Made by a program: the position numbers and the translations under genes. Under the pieces are notes generated by a model that was given only the letters and a program-made list of their open reading frames with translations, did no database searches and was not told where the DNA came from. Of a DNA stretch of 35,843 nucleotides, positions 14,307 through 22,911 are shown one piece after another; the first letter of the stretch is position 1, and every line of letters starts with the position of its first letter. The stretch comes from VGJV01 sp964646415 (GTDB lineage: Bacteria > Patescibacteriota > Minisyncoccia > UBA6257 > 2-01-FULL-56-20): assembly GCA_964646415.1 (NCBI GenBank), contig CAZYEL010000010.1, positions 1-35,843 on the forward strand. The letters run 5' to 3'.

Positions 14307-14867
14307 ATGCAAGAAAAAAAGTATTTGATGCTTTCCATCGCGGGAATTGTGCTGGTGGTGATTCTTGCGATTGTTGCGATTACGGTTCGGCGCAGCGCGG
14401 TTGTGCCTGGGGGGGAAAAGCAGGGTCAGGTTCTTTCGGGAACGCAGGCGCCGGGAGAAGTTTCCACGCGGCAGGCGGCGCCGGCGGATGTGAAGGTGCC
14501 GGAACTGAATGCGAGTGGCACGTCGGCGAATGTGGGCGTGCCGCAAGTTGCCGTGGGGTCCAGCAGGGATGCCGCTTCTTCCGCAAGGTACCGGTCGTTC
14601 GATGTGAAAGTGGAGGGGAATGCGTTTGCTCCCGACACGGTGATTGTGAATCAGGGGGATACGGTGCGTATAAACCTCCTTGCGGTGGATAAGGATTACG
14701 AATTTATCCAGCCGGAACTCGGATACAACTTTCCGCTGCTCAAAGGAAAATCGCAGCCGTTGGCGTTCAGCGCCACGAGCGCGGGGGATTTCTTGTTCTA
14801 TTGTGCAAGCTGCGGAGGGCCTTCTTCCGGGCCCAAAGGGCATATTATTATCGCTCCGAAGAAGTAA
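14307..14867 (+). CDS. Membrane-anchored cupredoxin-like protein B
   Basis: The 186-residue paralogue of the protein at 12727 has a membrane helix at about 7-27, a linker rich in Gly, Pro and Ala (30-90) and a cupredoxin-like domain (93-184). Candidate ligands are C166, C169 and H179 in FYCASCGGPSSGPKGHIII. The usual first His is Tyr131 (DKDYEF). The frame is open about 100 codons further upstream, but that part crosses a palindrome and the promoter, so ATG 14307 (MQEKKYLMLSIAGIV) is the realistic start. The giant surface protein gene follows with its own copy of the same promoter block. The two may therefore be co-regulated. Confidence 0.82.
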   Translation: MQEKKYLMLSIAGIVLVVILAIVAITVRRSAVVPGGEKQGQVLSGTQAPGEVSTRQAAPADVKVPELNASGTSANVGVPQVAVGSSRDAASSARYRSFDVKVEGNAFAPDTVIVNQGDTVRINLLAVDKDYEFIQPELGYNFPLLKGKSQPLAFSATSAGDFLFYCASCGGPSSGPKGHIIIAPKK

Positions 14868-15166
14868 GGGTCTTATCCGGCAGTTCTGCTTGTGTCGGCA
14901 AGCGGGGAAAATAGAGAGTAAAAAATAGAATGGGCCTGAAAGGGCCTGTTTTGTTTTTAGATTTTGAATTATGGAATTCATCGAAGGTGCGAGAACCACG
15001 AGGTTGAACCTTGAGAATCCCTAAGGTTCAACCTCGTGGTTCTTACGGCGTGCCCCCGAATAGCGCGGTGGAGTACGAATTCCGTAATTCAAAGTTTTAG
15101 AGTACGAATGTCCAAATGCGAGGGACAGCTTCTACTCTCTACTTTCTATTTTCTGCCCAAAGGGTT
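14868..15166. other. Spacer with terminator-like T-run and a 21-bp inverted repeat
   Basis: GGCCTGAAAGGGCCTGTTTT followed by GTTTTT (14935-14957) may end the cupredoxin-like B transcript. Arms 14992-15012 and 15023-15043 form a perfect 21-bp stem with a 10-nt loop. The arm contains ACGAGGTTGAACCTT, sharing its core with the REP1 palindromes around the first RAYT gene. 15133-15152 is the CTCTACTTTCTATTTTC microrepeat. No gene is seen. Confidence 0.55.
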
Positions 15167-15212
15167 TTGTCCACAGCTTCAAAATGTGTCGCTTGTTATA
15201 CTTGAGAAGTAT
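15167..15212 (+). promoter_or_regulatory. Duplicated promoter block, copy 2 (before the giant surface protein)
   Basis: 37 bp are identical to 14204-14240. The extended -10 TGTTATACT ends at 15202, and ATACTT-GAG-AAGTAT (15198-15212) forms the same palindrome with a changed spacer. Transcription would start near 15209. Confidence 0.6.
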
Positions 15213-15240
15213 CTCTGTGGCACAATTCTTTTTAGGTAAT

Positions 15241-18200
15241 TTGAAGGAGTCGGCGAATCGCACGGCCAGAAGGCTCATTTTTGCATTCCTTCTATTTTCT
15301 CTTTTCTGTTTTTCCGCCGGAGGCGGATCCGCCTTTGGGGGACTATTTTCCATTCCTTCGGCGCAGGCCTTCGAGGGTCCCATGCAGGGCCCCGGGCAGG
15401 GGACGGGTGCATTCGGGTTCACGGGCGGCCGGTTCGCGGTGGGGACATCTACGCCGCTCAGCGACACGCGGTTCGTGATTATCGCCACCTCGACGGAGCC
15501 GGGCAACTACGCCATGAAAGTGGTGTACAACAAGTGCGATGCGAGCCAGAGTACCTGTCCCCAGTCCGCACTCCCTGCGGTGTTCTCCATTCGGAATGAC
15601 GGCTCGGTCGTCATGGGTGGCGGCTACTTCGGCACTCCTTCCGGAGGGTCTTCATACTACGAACCGCCGAACTCGACCTATGAGCGCGGGCTCACCGTGT
15701 GGGGCCCCACCTTCATCAACGGGCCTGCGAATGCGATGAGTTTTTTGGGGGGCGACATTGACCCCACTTTGCTTACCTCCGGCGTGTTTAACACGAAAGG
15801 CACGAACGGTCCCTTCGCGTTTCGGGGAAGTTTGGGAATCGCGACGACGACCAAGGACGCGCTTCCCCAACCGCTCTCGGTCTACGGAGGCGGATATTTC
15901 AGCGGCAACGTCGGGATTGGAACAGTAAATCCGTCATCCACCTTGCACGTAGTCGGTTCTATCCAGCAAACCAGTATAACGAGTAATTTTGTGTATGCCA
16001 CTACAACGGGCGGATTTGTGGGGGTTTCACTAGGGTCCAACCTCGTGCTTTCGGGGGGAGTCCTTTCTTCTACGGGCGGATCGGTAACGACATCATCGGC
16101 TATTACGGCAAATTATATTCCGTATTGGACTGCGGCAACAGGCAGTTTGAATGGGACATCAACGATATATATAAAGAGTGACGGCAAAATTGGTATTGGC
16201 ACGTCTAACCCGACAAGCTCGCTTTCCGTAGCGGGAAATATTTTTGCTACGGGGTCCATAACCGGAGATTCTATTTCGGGTACTTTCTCCGGCACGGTTC
16301 CGGCGGAGAATGTGAGCCCAGGAGTATTTGCGACCGGGAATTCGAGCTTCCAGTCATCGCTCGGAGTCGGCACTTCAAGCGCGACAGGGTTGCCGTCAAA
16401 ACTTTCGGTATATGGAGATGAATATGTTTCTGGCAATTTAAATCTTTCTGCCACAAACGATTCTGCCACAGGAGTTATAAAAGCCGGCGCGAATAGGTTT
16501 TTGCATGGGTATAGCGGTTCGCAGGCCGGTACAAGCGTATTTTTGGGGACAGATGCCGGCAATTTCACTATGTCTGGGTATAGAAATGTAGGCATAGGGC
16601 AAGAAGTGCTTCTTCCAAACACTTCTGGATATCTCAACACTGCTGTTGGCTACCGGGCTTTATATAGCAACAACACCGGATATGGAAACTCGGTTATCGG
16701 GGACTCGGCTTTATATAACAACACGACCGGGATAATGAACTCGGCGGTTGGATATCAGATATTAAATGGCAATACAACCAGTTCATATAACGCCGCTGTC
16801 GGCGGTTATGCTCTCGGCGGCAATGCGAATGGCGGTTATGGAGCGGCAGTCGGATACAATGCTCTCGTGAACAGCGTTGGCAAAGGTAATTCAGCGATAG
16901 GATATACAGCTGGGAAAACTTCGTATGGAAGCTATAACTCATTTTTGGGATACAATGCCGGAAGATCGGTCACCGACGGCACAGTGAATTCGAGTTCTAG
17001 TATTATCATCGGGAGCAAGGTGGGCATGCCCGGAGACTCTGTCGGCCGGTGGCTAAACATTGGTAACCTTCTTTATGGAACAGGTATTTATGATGCATCA
17101 CAGGGAGCAGATACGGCAGTAAGCGCTACTCCTGTAACCGACGGCAAAATCGGTATTGGCACTTACCAGCCGTCTTCCACATTGCACGTGATCGGCGGCG
17201 GTATGTTCACAGGCAACGTTACCACAACCAACCTTACCGTATCCGGTATTTCCGGCTCTACGCAGTGCTTGCAAGTGAGTAGCGCTGGAGTCGTGTCTGG
17301 AAGCGGAGGGACGTGCGGAGGGAGCGGATCGGTTTCTACATCATCTCCCATAACGGCTAACTATATTCCGTATTGGACTAGCGTGTCCGGCGGCTTGAAC
17401 GGCACATCTTCCGTATATGCAAGCGGTGCGAGTATCGGCATAGGCACCACACAACCATCATCAACCCTCCATGTCATAGGCACAATCACAGGAACTACGC
17501 TCTCCGGCTCTTTCTCCGGCACCGTGAATGCTTCGAATGTCTCCGCCGGAACCTTCGCTTCGGGCAACTCGAATTTCCAGTCATCGCTCGGCGTGGGCAC
17601 TTCGACTGCGACAGGGCTTCCTGCGAATCTCTCTGTATTCGGCACTACGCAGACGACCGGAACAACTACGCTTGCAATATCGGGCGGCAACGTCGGCATC
17701 GGGACGGCGGGGCCGGATTATCAGTTGGATATTGAAGCCTCTGGTCTCAACACTCCTGTTGATCTTGTCCGCATTTTTCGCTCTAATGCGTCTACCAATT
17801 TAACAGATTCTATGTTCACTCTTGAACATGCAGGTCCAGGTGACCCTGCGATGAAATTTCTCCTGACGGGCGGGGAAGATTGGATTATGGGTATTGACAA
17901 CAGCGACTCCGATAAGTTCAAAATTGGCCAGGCAGCAAATTTGGGAACCCTGGACAGGTTTACTATTGACACAACTGGCAATGTCGGCATCGGGACGACG
18001 GGGCCGGGATCGAAGTTACACGTACAAGGTTCAACATTCCCAACTATTCTCGCTGATAGAACGTCTACGGGAACAAATACGGTTCTTTCAGCTATGGGTG
18101 TTAGGCATACGACTACAGGAGATATGGCCGATGGCTTTGGAGCAGGATTTACTTATCAACTTCAAGATAGTGCTGGAACCGCTAATGCGGTTGCGGCAAT

Positions 18201-21200
18201 TTTTGGCGTAAGGGATGGGGCGGATAATACAGGCGGTTTAGATTTTAGAACTTATTCAGCAGGAACAATTAGCCCTACGGCTCAAATGTGGCTTGATAGC
18301 ACCGGCAACGTCGGCATAGGGACCTCATCTCCCGGCAGGCAGTTGCAGCTTTCAGGGACATTGACGCCTAGATTGTCATTATTATCGACCGGCTCAGGGG
18401 TCAACAATAACGCCAATATCCTGTTTGGCGATTCGGCATCAGATTCAAGCGGCCAGCTGTACTATGATCATGAAAATGATTCCTTCTCTATCTGGACCGC
18501 CGGTAGCCGCTGGGTGACTGTCAACAACTCCGGCAACGTCGGCATCGGGACGACACAACCAAGCAGTACACTGCATGTTGTAGGTTCTATCCAGCAGACA
18601 AGCGTTACCAGTAAATTGGCTTATGCCACTAGCACCGGAAAAATTGAAGGAGTCGCAATCGGTTCCGGCCTCTCTCTTTCGGGCGGTACGCTAACAGCTC
18701 CGGGAGACGGAGTAGGAACTGGAACGGTGACTACCTCTTCTGCCATCACCGCAAACTATCTGCCCTCGTGGGGGAATGTGTCGGGTGGATTGACGGGAAC
18801 TTCTCCTGTTTATATAAGCGGCAGTAATGTCGGCATTGGCACTACGCAACCATCCTCAACTCTGCATGTTATAGGCACAATCACAGGAACTACGCTCTCC
18901 GGCTCTTTCTCCGGCACCGTGAATGCTTCGAATGTCTCCGCCGGAACCTTCGCTTCGGGCAACTCGAATTTCCAGTCATCGCTCGGCGTGGGCACTTCGA
19001 CTGCGACAGGGCTTCCTGCGAATCTCTCTGTATTCGGCACTACGCAGACGACCGGAACAACTACGCTTGCAATATCGGGCGGCAACGTCGGCATCGGGAC
19101 GACGGGGCCGGGTCAGAAACTTGAAGTGGCAAGCGGAAATCTGCGGCTCGGTAGCGGCAGTATCATGATGGGCACAACAGATACGAATGGATTGTCAACA
19201 AATCAGATTTATTGGGGGACAACTCTTTCAACTGCAGGCGCGGTAGCTATTGGGCTGAATGGCGCATCGGGCAACGGGCCAACTACTGGCATATTCTTCC
19301 CGTCCAGACAGTCAATTGCCTTCAGCGTAGATACCAGCGAAAAGGTCAGGATAGACAGCACCGGCAACGTCGGCATCGGGACGACGAGTCCTTCACAGCT
19401 TCTCCATCTCTATAAGTCCGGTAATGCAACCTCTCGGATGCTCATTACCCAGACAGGGGCGGGGACGAGCGCTACCGCCGCAGTTCAGCTCGTCGGGGAC
19501 GACAGCAACCTGTTCTTCGGAGCCGCCGATGATGCGTACACCGATATTACCGAATATACAGGTAAAAGTTTCATTCAAGGTGATGGCGGTGCGTTTGCTC
19601 TTGCTGCGATGGACGCTACTGCGGGAGAATTGCAGATATATACTGGAGGCAGAGCTGCTGGGAATAGAAGGGTTACGATTGATATAAATGGCAACGTCGG
19701 CATCGGGACGACGGCGCCAGCGAGCAAGCTTAATGTAGCGGAGACTTCCGGCTCCGGCGTCAGGGGTATAACCATGGATCAATACTCGGCTGATGATTCC
19801 GGCTCGAGGATGTTTATACGCAAATCAAAGAACGCCACAGCAGGTTCCCATACTGTTGTCGTGAACGGCACGGATATCGGCGGGGTCCTTTTTCAAGGGT
19901 CTGATGGTACCACTTTCCGTACTGCGGCTGATATTTTGGTCGAGATAGACGGGTCCACCATTAGCTCTTCAAGCATGCCCGGAAGATTATCGTTTGCCAC
20001 TACGCCGAGTGGTAGTGTGGTAACTGTGGAAAGATTGAGGATTGATTCCTCCGGCAACGTCGGCATCGGGACGACACAACCAAGCAGTACACTGCATGTG
20101 ATAGGCACAATCACAGGAACTACGCTCTCCGGCTCTTTCTCCGGCACCGTGAATGCTTCGAATGTCTCCGCCGGAACCTTCGCTTCGGGCAACTCGAATT
20201 TCCAGTCATCGCTCGGCGTGGGCACTTCGACTGCGACAGGGCTTCCTGCGAATCTCTCTGTATTCGGCACTACGCAGACGACCGGAACAACTACGCTTGC
20301 AATATCGGGCGGCAACGTCGGCATCGGGACGACGGGGCCAGTCAACAAACTTGATATCGAGGGCGGCGCAGTTGTTGGTAGTTCGTATTCCGGAACAAAT
20401 ACTGCACCCGCTAACGGCATGCTGATTGAAGGGAACGTGACATTGGGTAACTCCTCCCACGGTGTTTTTACCGGGGGGAGGCTAGAGGTTGTCGGTACCC
20501 AGCAGGATGCTATCCAGACCATTGCCGGATTTGGCGCAAGAAACTCGCTCAATGATCGCAAGACTTTCATGATCCGACAAATTACTGATGATGCTGGGCC
20601 AAGAGTTATTTTGCGAACAGGAGACGAGGGAACTGTGGGTAGCTTAAATTTCGCTACCAATGGCGATACCCCCAGCATGACGTTGGTAAGTCCTGGCAAA
20701 GTCGGCATCGGGACGACGGCGCCGGGGGCTCAGTTACATGTTAATCAAACTAGCATTTCTGGTTTAGGTTTGAGAGTGGATAGAAACTTGACGGCAACTT
20801 CTACCGACAATGCAGTCGTGTATCTGGCTAACATAAATACTGGGGACGACCAAGCAGTGGTAAAAATCGAGCAAGACGGAACTGGTGATGCGTTGCAAAT
20901 TTTGGCTCAAGGCGATGTTCCTGCGCTATACGTCAAGGGAACTTCCGGCAACGTCGGCATCGGGACGGCGGGGCCGAGAGGTCAATTAGGAATTACTAGC
21001 CAGGTGGAGGGTTCTCTTTTGACCTACCCCAGAACTGCGGCGGCGAGTCAAAATATCATAAACGGCTATTATGTTAATTCTACGTATACAAGGTACTTGG
21101 ATATTGCCGCAGTTGGCGACCCTGATGGAACTAATGGGGCAAGTGTTATTCGATTTTTGACTAATCCAATCACTCTTAATGCGGCGGCAACAGAGGTTAT

Positions 21201-22254
21201 GCGGATCGACGGAAACGGCAACGTCGGCATTGGCACCACGCAACCATCCTCAACCCTGCATGTGATAGGCACAATCACAGGAACCACGCTCTCCGGTTCG
21301 TACTCCGGCACCGTGAATGCTTCGAATGTCTCCGCCGGAACCTTCGCTTCGGGCAACTCGAATTTCCAGTCATCGCTCGGCGTGGGCACTTCGACTGCGA
21401 CAGGGCTTCCTGCGAATCTCTCTGTATTCGGCACTACGCAGACGACCGGAACAACTACGCTTGCAATATCGGGCGGCAACGTCGGCATCGGGACGACGGG
21501 GCCGGGGGCGAAATTGCATGTTTCCGTTGATGGCACTGCAATAAGTTCGAATCTTTTATCTAGCGACGATTTAATTGTTTCTAAAAATGCTGCCGCTTCG
21601 GGAATGACATTAATTGTAGCTTCCGGTGCTGATGTCGCGCACAGAGGAGTTTTTAAAGCTACACGAGCTAGAGGAACGGTGGCAAGTCCGACTGCTGCTG
21701 CAAGTGGTGATTACGTGTTCAGTCTTTTGGGGTCTATTTATGACGGGGCAGTAACAAGGGCTACAGCTGGTGTTGAAATGATTGTGGACGGCACTGTTTC
21801 AAGCGGTGTTGCTCCGCAGAGAATAGGCTTTTTTACAGGACCCACAACAACTCGGTTAGAAAGGCTTACAATCAAGAATGACGGCAACGTCGGCATCGGG
21901 ACGACACAACCAAGCAGTACACTGCATGTTGTAGGAACTGCGCAGACCAACGGCCAATATTTTTCCACAAAGTACACCGCTACGAGCGCATTGGATTGGA
22001 ACAATGGCAATGTGCAGGTTCATACGCTTACGGTAAATACAACTTTCACGTTTGCGAACGGCAAAGCCGGCGCAAGGTATCTTTTGATTCTTACTCAAGA
22101 CGCGACAGGATCGCGGACTGTAACATGGCCTGCGACAGTGAAGTGGCCATCGGGCGCCGCGCCAACGCTTACAACCACGGGAAGTAAATCAGATGTTATT
22201 ACGTTCGTTTACGACGGGACCAACTACTACGGCGGGTTCAGCTTGAATTATTAA
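15241..22254 (+). CDS. Giant secreted modular surface protein (adhesin/fibre-like)
   Basis: About 2,337 residues. The start is uncertain. A GTG at 15184 overlaps the promoter -10, GTG 15217 is possible, and TTG 15241 with AGG just before it gives a normal signal peptide (KESANRTARRLIFAFLLFSLF...AQA|FEGP). The signal region carries a type A palindrome (SAGGGSAFGG). The mature N terminus (FEGP...GTGAFGFTGGRF...FSIRNDGSVVMGGG...GLTVWGP) is homologous to the protein at 28735. Then come 19 copies of a GNVGIGTTxPxxxLHV module, four linked to near-identical 230-bp DNA blocks. About residues 420-580 resemble YadA-type head repeats (NTAVGYRALYSNNTGYGNS). The C-terminal domain (DWNNGNVQVHTLTVN...TVTWPATVKWPSG...FVYDGTNYYGGFSLNY) resembles phage and bacterial fibre tips. 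An extracellular adhesive or structural role is inferred. Confidence 0.88.
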   Translation: MKESANRTARRLIFAFLLFSLFCFSAGGGSAFGGLFSIPSAQAFEGPMQGPGQGTGAFGFTGGRFAVGTSTPLSDTRFVIIATSTEPGNYAMKVVYNKCDASQSTCPQSALPAVFSIRNDGSVVMGGGYFGTPSGGSSYYEPPNSTYERGLTVWGPTFINGPANAMSFLGGDIDPTLLTSGVFNTKGTNGPFAFRGSLGIATTTKDALPQPLSVYGGGYFSGNVGIGTVNPSSTLHVVGSIQQTSITSNFVYATTTGGFVGVSLGSNLVLSGGVLSSTGGSVTTSSAITANYIPYWTAATGSLNGTSTIYIKSDGKIGIGTSNPTSSLSVAGNIFATGSITGDSISGTFSGTVPAENVSPGVFATGNSSFQSSLGVGTSSATGLPSKLSVYGDEYVSGNLNLSATNDSATGVIKAGANRFLHGYSGSQAGTSVFLGTDAGNFTMSGYRNVGIGQEVLLPNTSGYLNTAVGYRALYSNNTGYGNSVIGDSALYNNTTGIMNSAVGYQILNGNTTSSYNAAVGGYALGGNANGGYGAAVGYNALVNSVGKGNSAIGYTAGKTSYGSYNSFLGYNAGRSVTDGTVNSSSSIIIGSKVGMPGDSVGRWLNIGNLLYGTGIYDASQGADTAVSATPVTDGKIGIGTYQPSSTLHVIGGGMFTGNVTTTNLTVSGISGSTQCLQVSSAGVVSGSGGTCGGSGSVSTSSPITANYIPYWTSVSGGLNGTSSVYASGASIGIGTTQPSSTLHVIGTITGTTLSGSFSGTVNASNVSAGTFASGNSNFQSSLGVGTSTATGLPANLSVFGTTQTTGTTTLAISGGNVGIGTAGPDYQLDIEASGLNTPVDLVRIFRSNASTNLTDSMFTLEHAGPGDPAMKFLLTGGEDWIMGIDNSDSDKFKIGQAANLGTLDRFTIDTTGNVGIGTTGPGSKLHVQGSTFPTILADRTSTGTNTVLSAMGVRHTTTGDMADGFGAGFTYQLQDSAGTANAVAAIFGVRDGADNTGGLDFRTYSAGTISPTAQMWLDSTGNVGIGTSSPGRQLQLSGTLTPRLSLLSTGSGVNNNANILFGDSASDSSGQLYYDHENDSFSIWTAGSRWVTVNNSGNVGIGTTQPSSTLHVVGSIQQTSVTSKLAYATSTGKIEGVAIGSGLSLSGGTLTAPGDGVGTGTVTTSSAITANYLPSWGNVSGGLTGTSPVYISGSNVGIGTTQPSSTLHVIGTITGTTLSGSFSGTVNASNVSAGTFASGNSNFQSSLGVGTSTATGLPANLSVFGTTQTTGTTTLAISGGNVGIGTTGPGQKLEVASGNLRLGSGSIMMGTTDTNGLSTNQIYWGTTLSTAGAVAIGLNGASGNGPTTGIFFPSRQSIAFSVDTSEKVRIDSTGNVGIGTTSPSQLLHLYKSGNATSRMLITQTGAGTSATAAVQLVGDDSNLFFGAADDAYTDITEYTGKSFIQGDGGAFALAAMDATAGELQIYTGGRAAGNRRVTIDINGNVGIGTTAPASKLNVAETSGSGVRGITMDQYSADDSGSRMFIRKSKNATAGSHTVVVNGTDIGGVLFQGSDGTTFRTAADILVEIDGSTISSSSMPGRLSFATTPSGSVVTVERLRIDSSGNVGIGTTQPSSTLHVIGTITGTTLSGSFSGTVNASNVSAGTFASGNSNFQSSLGVGTSTATGLPANLSVFGTTQTTGTTTLAISGGNVGIGTTGPVNKLDIEGGAVVGSSYSGTNTAPANGMLIEGNVTLGNSSHGVFTGGRLEVVGTQQDAIQTIAGFGARNSLNDRKTFMIRQITDDAGPRVILRTGDEGTVGSLNFATNGDTPSMTLVSPGKVGIGTTAPGAQLHVNQTSISGLGLRVDRNLTATSTDNAVVYLANINTGDDQAVVKIEQDGTGDALQILAQGDVPALYVKGTSGNVGIGTAGPRGQLGITSQVEGSLLTYPRTAAASQNIINGYYVNSTYTRYLDIAAVGDPDGTNGASVIRFLTNPITLNAAATEVMRIDGNGNVGIGTTQPSSTLHVIGTITGTTLSGSYSGTVNASNVSAGTFASGNSNFQSSLGVGTSTATGLPANLSVFGTTQTTGTTTLAISGGNVGIGTTGPGAKLHVSVDGTAISSNLLSSDDLIVSKNAAASGMTLIVASGADVAHRGVFKATRARGTVASPTAAASGDYVFSLLGSIYDGAVTRATAGVEMIVDGTVSSGVAPQRIGFFTGPTTTRLERLTIKNDGNVGIGTTQPSSTLHVVGTAQTNGQYFSTKYTATSALDWNNGNVQVHTLTVNTTFTFANGKAGARYLLILTQDATGSRTVTWPATVKWPSGAAPTLTTTGSKSDVITFVYDGTNYYGGFSLNY
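15314..15341. repeat. Palindromic element (type A) in the giant protein's signal region
   Basis: CCGCCGGAGGCGG is followed by ATCCGCCTTTGGGGG. It encodes S-A-G-G-G-S-A-F-G-G between the hydrophobic core of the signal peptide and the predicted cleavage site. It is the same family as in tsaD and atpA. Confidence 0.75.
17476..17705 (+). repeat. Near-identical 230-bp module, copy 1 of 4
   Basis: The block begins ATAGGCACAATCACAGG and ends GTCGGCATCGGGAC. It recurs at 18871-19100, 20101-20330 and 21265-21494. Copies 1-3 look identical by eye and copy 4 has a few changes. It encodes IGTITGTTLSGSFSGTVN, then ASNVSAGTFASGNSNFQSS, ending NVGIGT. Confidence 0.9.
18871..19100 (+). repeat. 230-bp module, copy 2 of 4
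   Basis: Same block as 17476-17705, inserted after a NVGIGTTQPSSTLHV module in the same reading frame. Confidence 0.9.
20101..20330 (+). repeat. 230-bp module, copy 3 of 4
   Basis: Same block as 17476-17705, again directly after GIGTTQPSSTLHV. Confidence 0.9.
21265..21494 (+). repeat. 230-bp module, copy 4 of 4 (slightly diverged)
   Basis: Differs from the other copies mainly near its start (GGAACCACGCTCTCCGGTTC against GGAACTACGCTCTCCGGCTC), giving GSYSGT instead of GSFSGT. Confidence 0.9.
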
Positions 22255-22420
22255 AGTACCGAGCCGAGGCTTAACATCGGTGTCTCGTGTCAGTTGCAAT
22301 AACTGAATAATAATTGGTAAAATAAACACAAGACTAAAATATTTTATGAATCCCATTTCTTCATTTTAATCTTAGAATTTTTAACTATTCCTACCCTAAC
22401 CCCTAAACCTTGTATTTAAA
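22255..22420 (+). promoter_or_regulatory. AT-rich spacer with a promoter candidate for the coiled-coil gene
   Basis: TTGCAA (22294-22299) and TAAAAT (22318-22323) are 18 bp apart. They would give a leader of about 90 nt. No clear terminator for the giant gene and no Shine-Dalgarno sequence are seen. Confidence 0.4.
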
Positions 22421-22843
22421 ATGCCCGCGCAGAAGAAAAAAAATCAAAAGATGACACTTGAGAAACTTGCCCAAATTATGGGGCGAGGCTTCGCCGCGGT
22501 AGATAAACGGTTTGAGAACATAGAAGAACGATTTGGAGGGCGATTTAATAGCATAGACGCCCGATTTAATGGCATAGACGTGCGATTAGATGGCATAGAC
22601 ACGCGATTAGATGGCATAGATATTCGTCTTGCCGTGCTCGAGTTTGATATGAAAGAAGTGAAAGAACGCCTTACGCGGCTTGAGGAAACTGTATCGCACC
22701 TTGTGGAAACTCTCGATGCTTTTGCGAAACGGCTTGATGACAATGAGCAGGAATTCGAAATCTTGAAGGAAGAAGTCCGCATGTTGAAGAAAGTGCTGAA
22801 AGATAAATTCAAAATTGACATAGATGTTTTGAGGCACAAATAG
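22421..22843 (+). CDS. Small coiled-coil protein with 7-residue repeats
   Basis: The 140-residue, highly charged protein has no signal peptide or membrane helix. Residues about 10-130 form a coiled coil. A run of heptads RFNSIDA, RFNGIDV, RLDGIDT, RLDGIDI is encoded by four 21-bp tandem units (22541-22624). The second half (KEVKERLTRLEETVSHLVETLDAFAKRLDDNEQEFEILKEEV) continues the coil. Such heptad proteins are common in bacteria and phages and often form trimers or tetramers. It could be a cytoplasmic scaffold, but nothing ties it to a defined family. It lies between the two largest surface-protein genes on the same strand. Confidence 0.75.
   Translation: MPAQKKKNQKMTLEKLAQIMGRGFAAVDKRFENIEERFGGRFNSIDARFNGIDVRLDGIDTRLDGIDIRLAVLEFDMKEVKERLTRLEETVSHLVETLDAFAKRLDDNEQEFEILKEEVRMLKKVLKDKFKIDIDVLRHK
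22541..22624 (+). repeat. Four 21-bp tandem units (one heptad each)
   Basis: The units start at 22541, 22562, 22583 and 22604, with consensus CGATTwrATGGCATAGACrCG. The in-frame period allows coil length to change by slippage without loss of frame. Confidence 0.85.
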
Positions 22844-22850
22844 TTGCTTT

Positions 22851-22891
22851 ATCGAGGTTCAACCTCGCTGTATCGAGGTTGAACCTCGATA
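22851..22891. repeat. REP1 palindrome pair before the beta-helix protein gene
   Basis: ATCGAGGTTCAACCTCG (22851-22867) is followed by TATCGAGGTTGAACCTCGATA (22871-22891), two hairpins in inverted arrangement. A partial piece (CACCACCTCGATACACC) follows to 22907. The pair lies just before the start codon at 22912, so it is in the leader of that gene. Confidence 0.85.
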
Positions 22892-22911
22892 CACCACCTC
22901 GATACACCAAG

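Noticed and set aside
15184..15240. GTG start for the giant protein at 15184
   Set aside because: The codon lies upstream of and overlaps the duplicated promoter's -10 region, so it would precede the predicted transcript start.
19893..20708. Long minus-strand frames opposite the giant protein (for example 271 codons)
   Set aside because: They are Pro/Val-rich mirror images of the Gly/Thr/Ser repeats, recur with the repeat and have no independent features.
17476..21494. Repeated 230-bp blocks considered as insertion elements
   Set aside because: They are fully coding, in frame, lack terminal inverted repeats or a transposase, and are parts of the modular protein.
22541..22624. Tandem repeat considered as a CRISPR array
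   Set aside because: The units are contiguous 21-bp heptad codons inside an open frame with no spacers. No cas gene is present.
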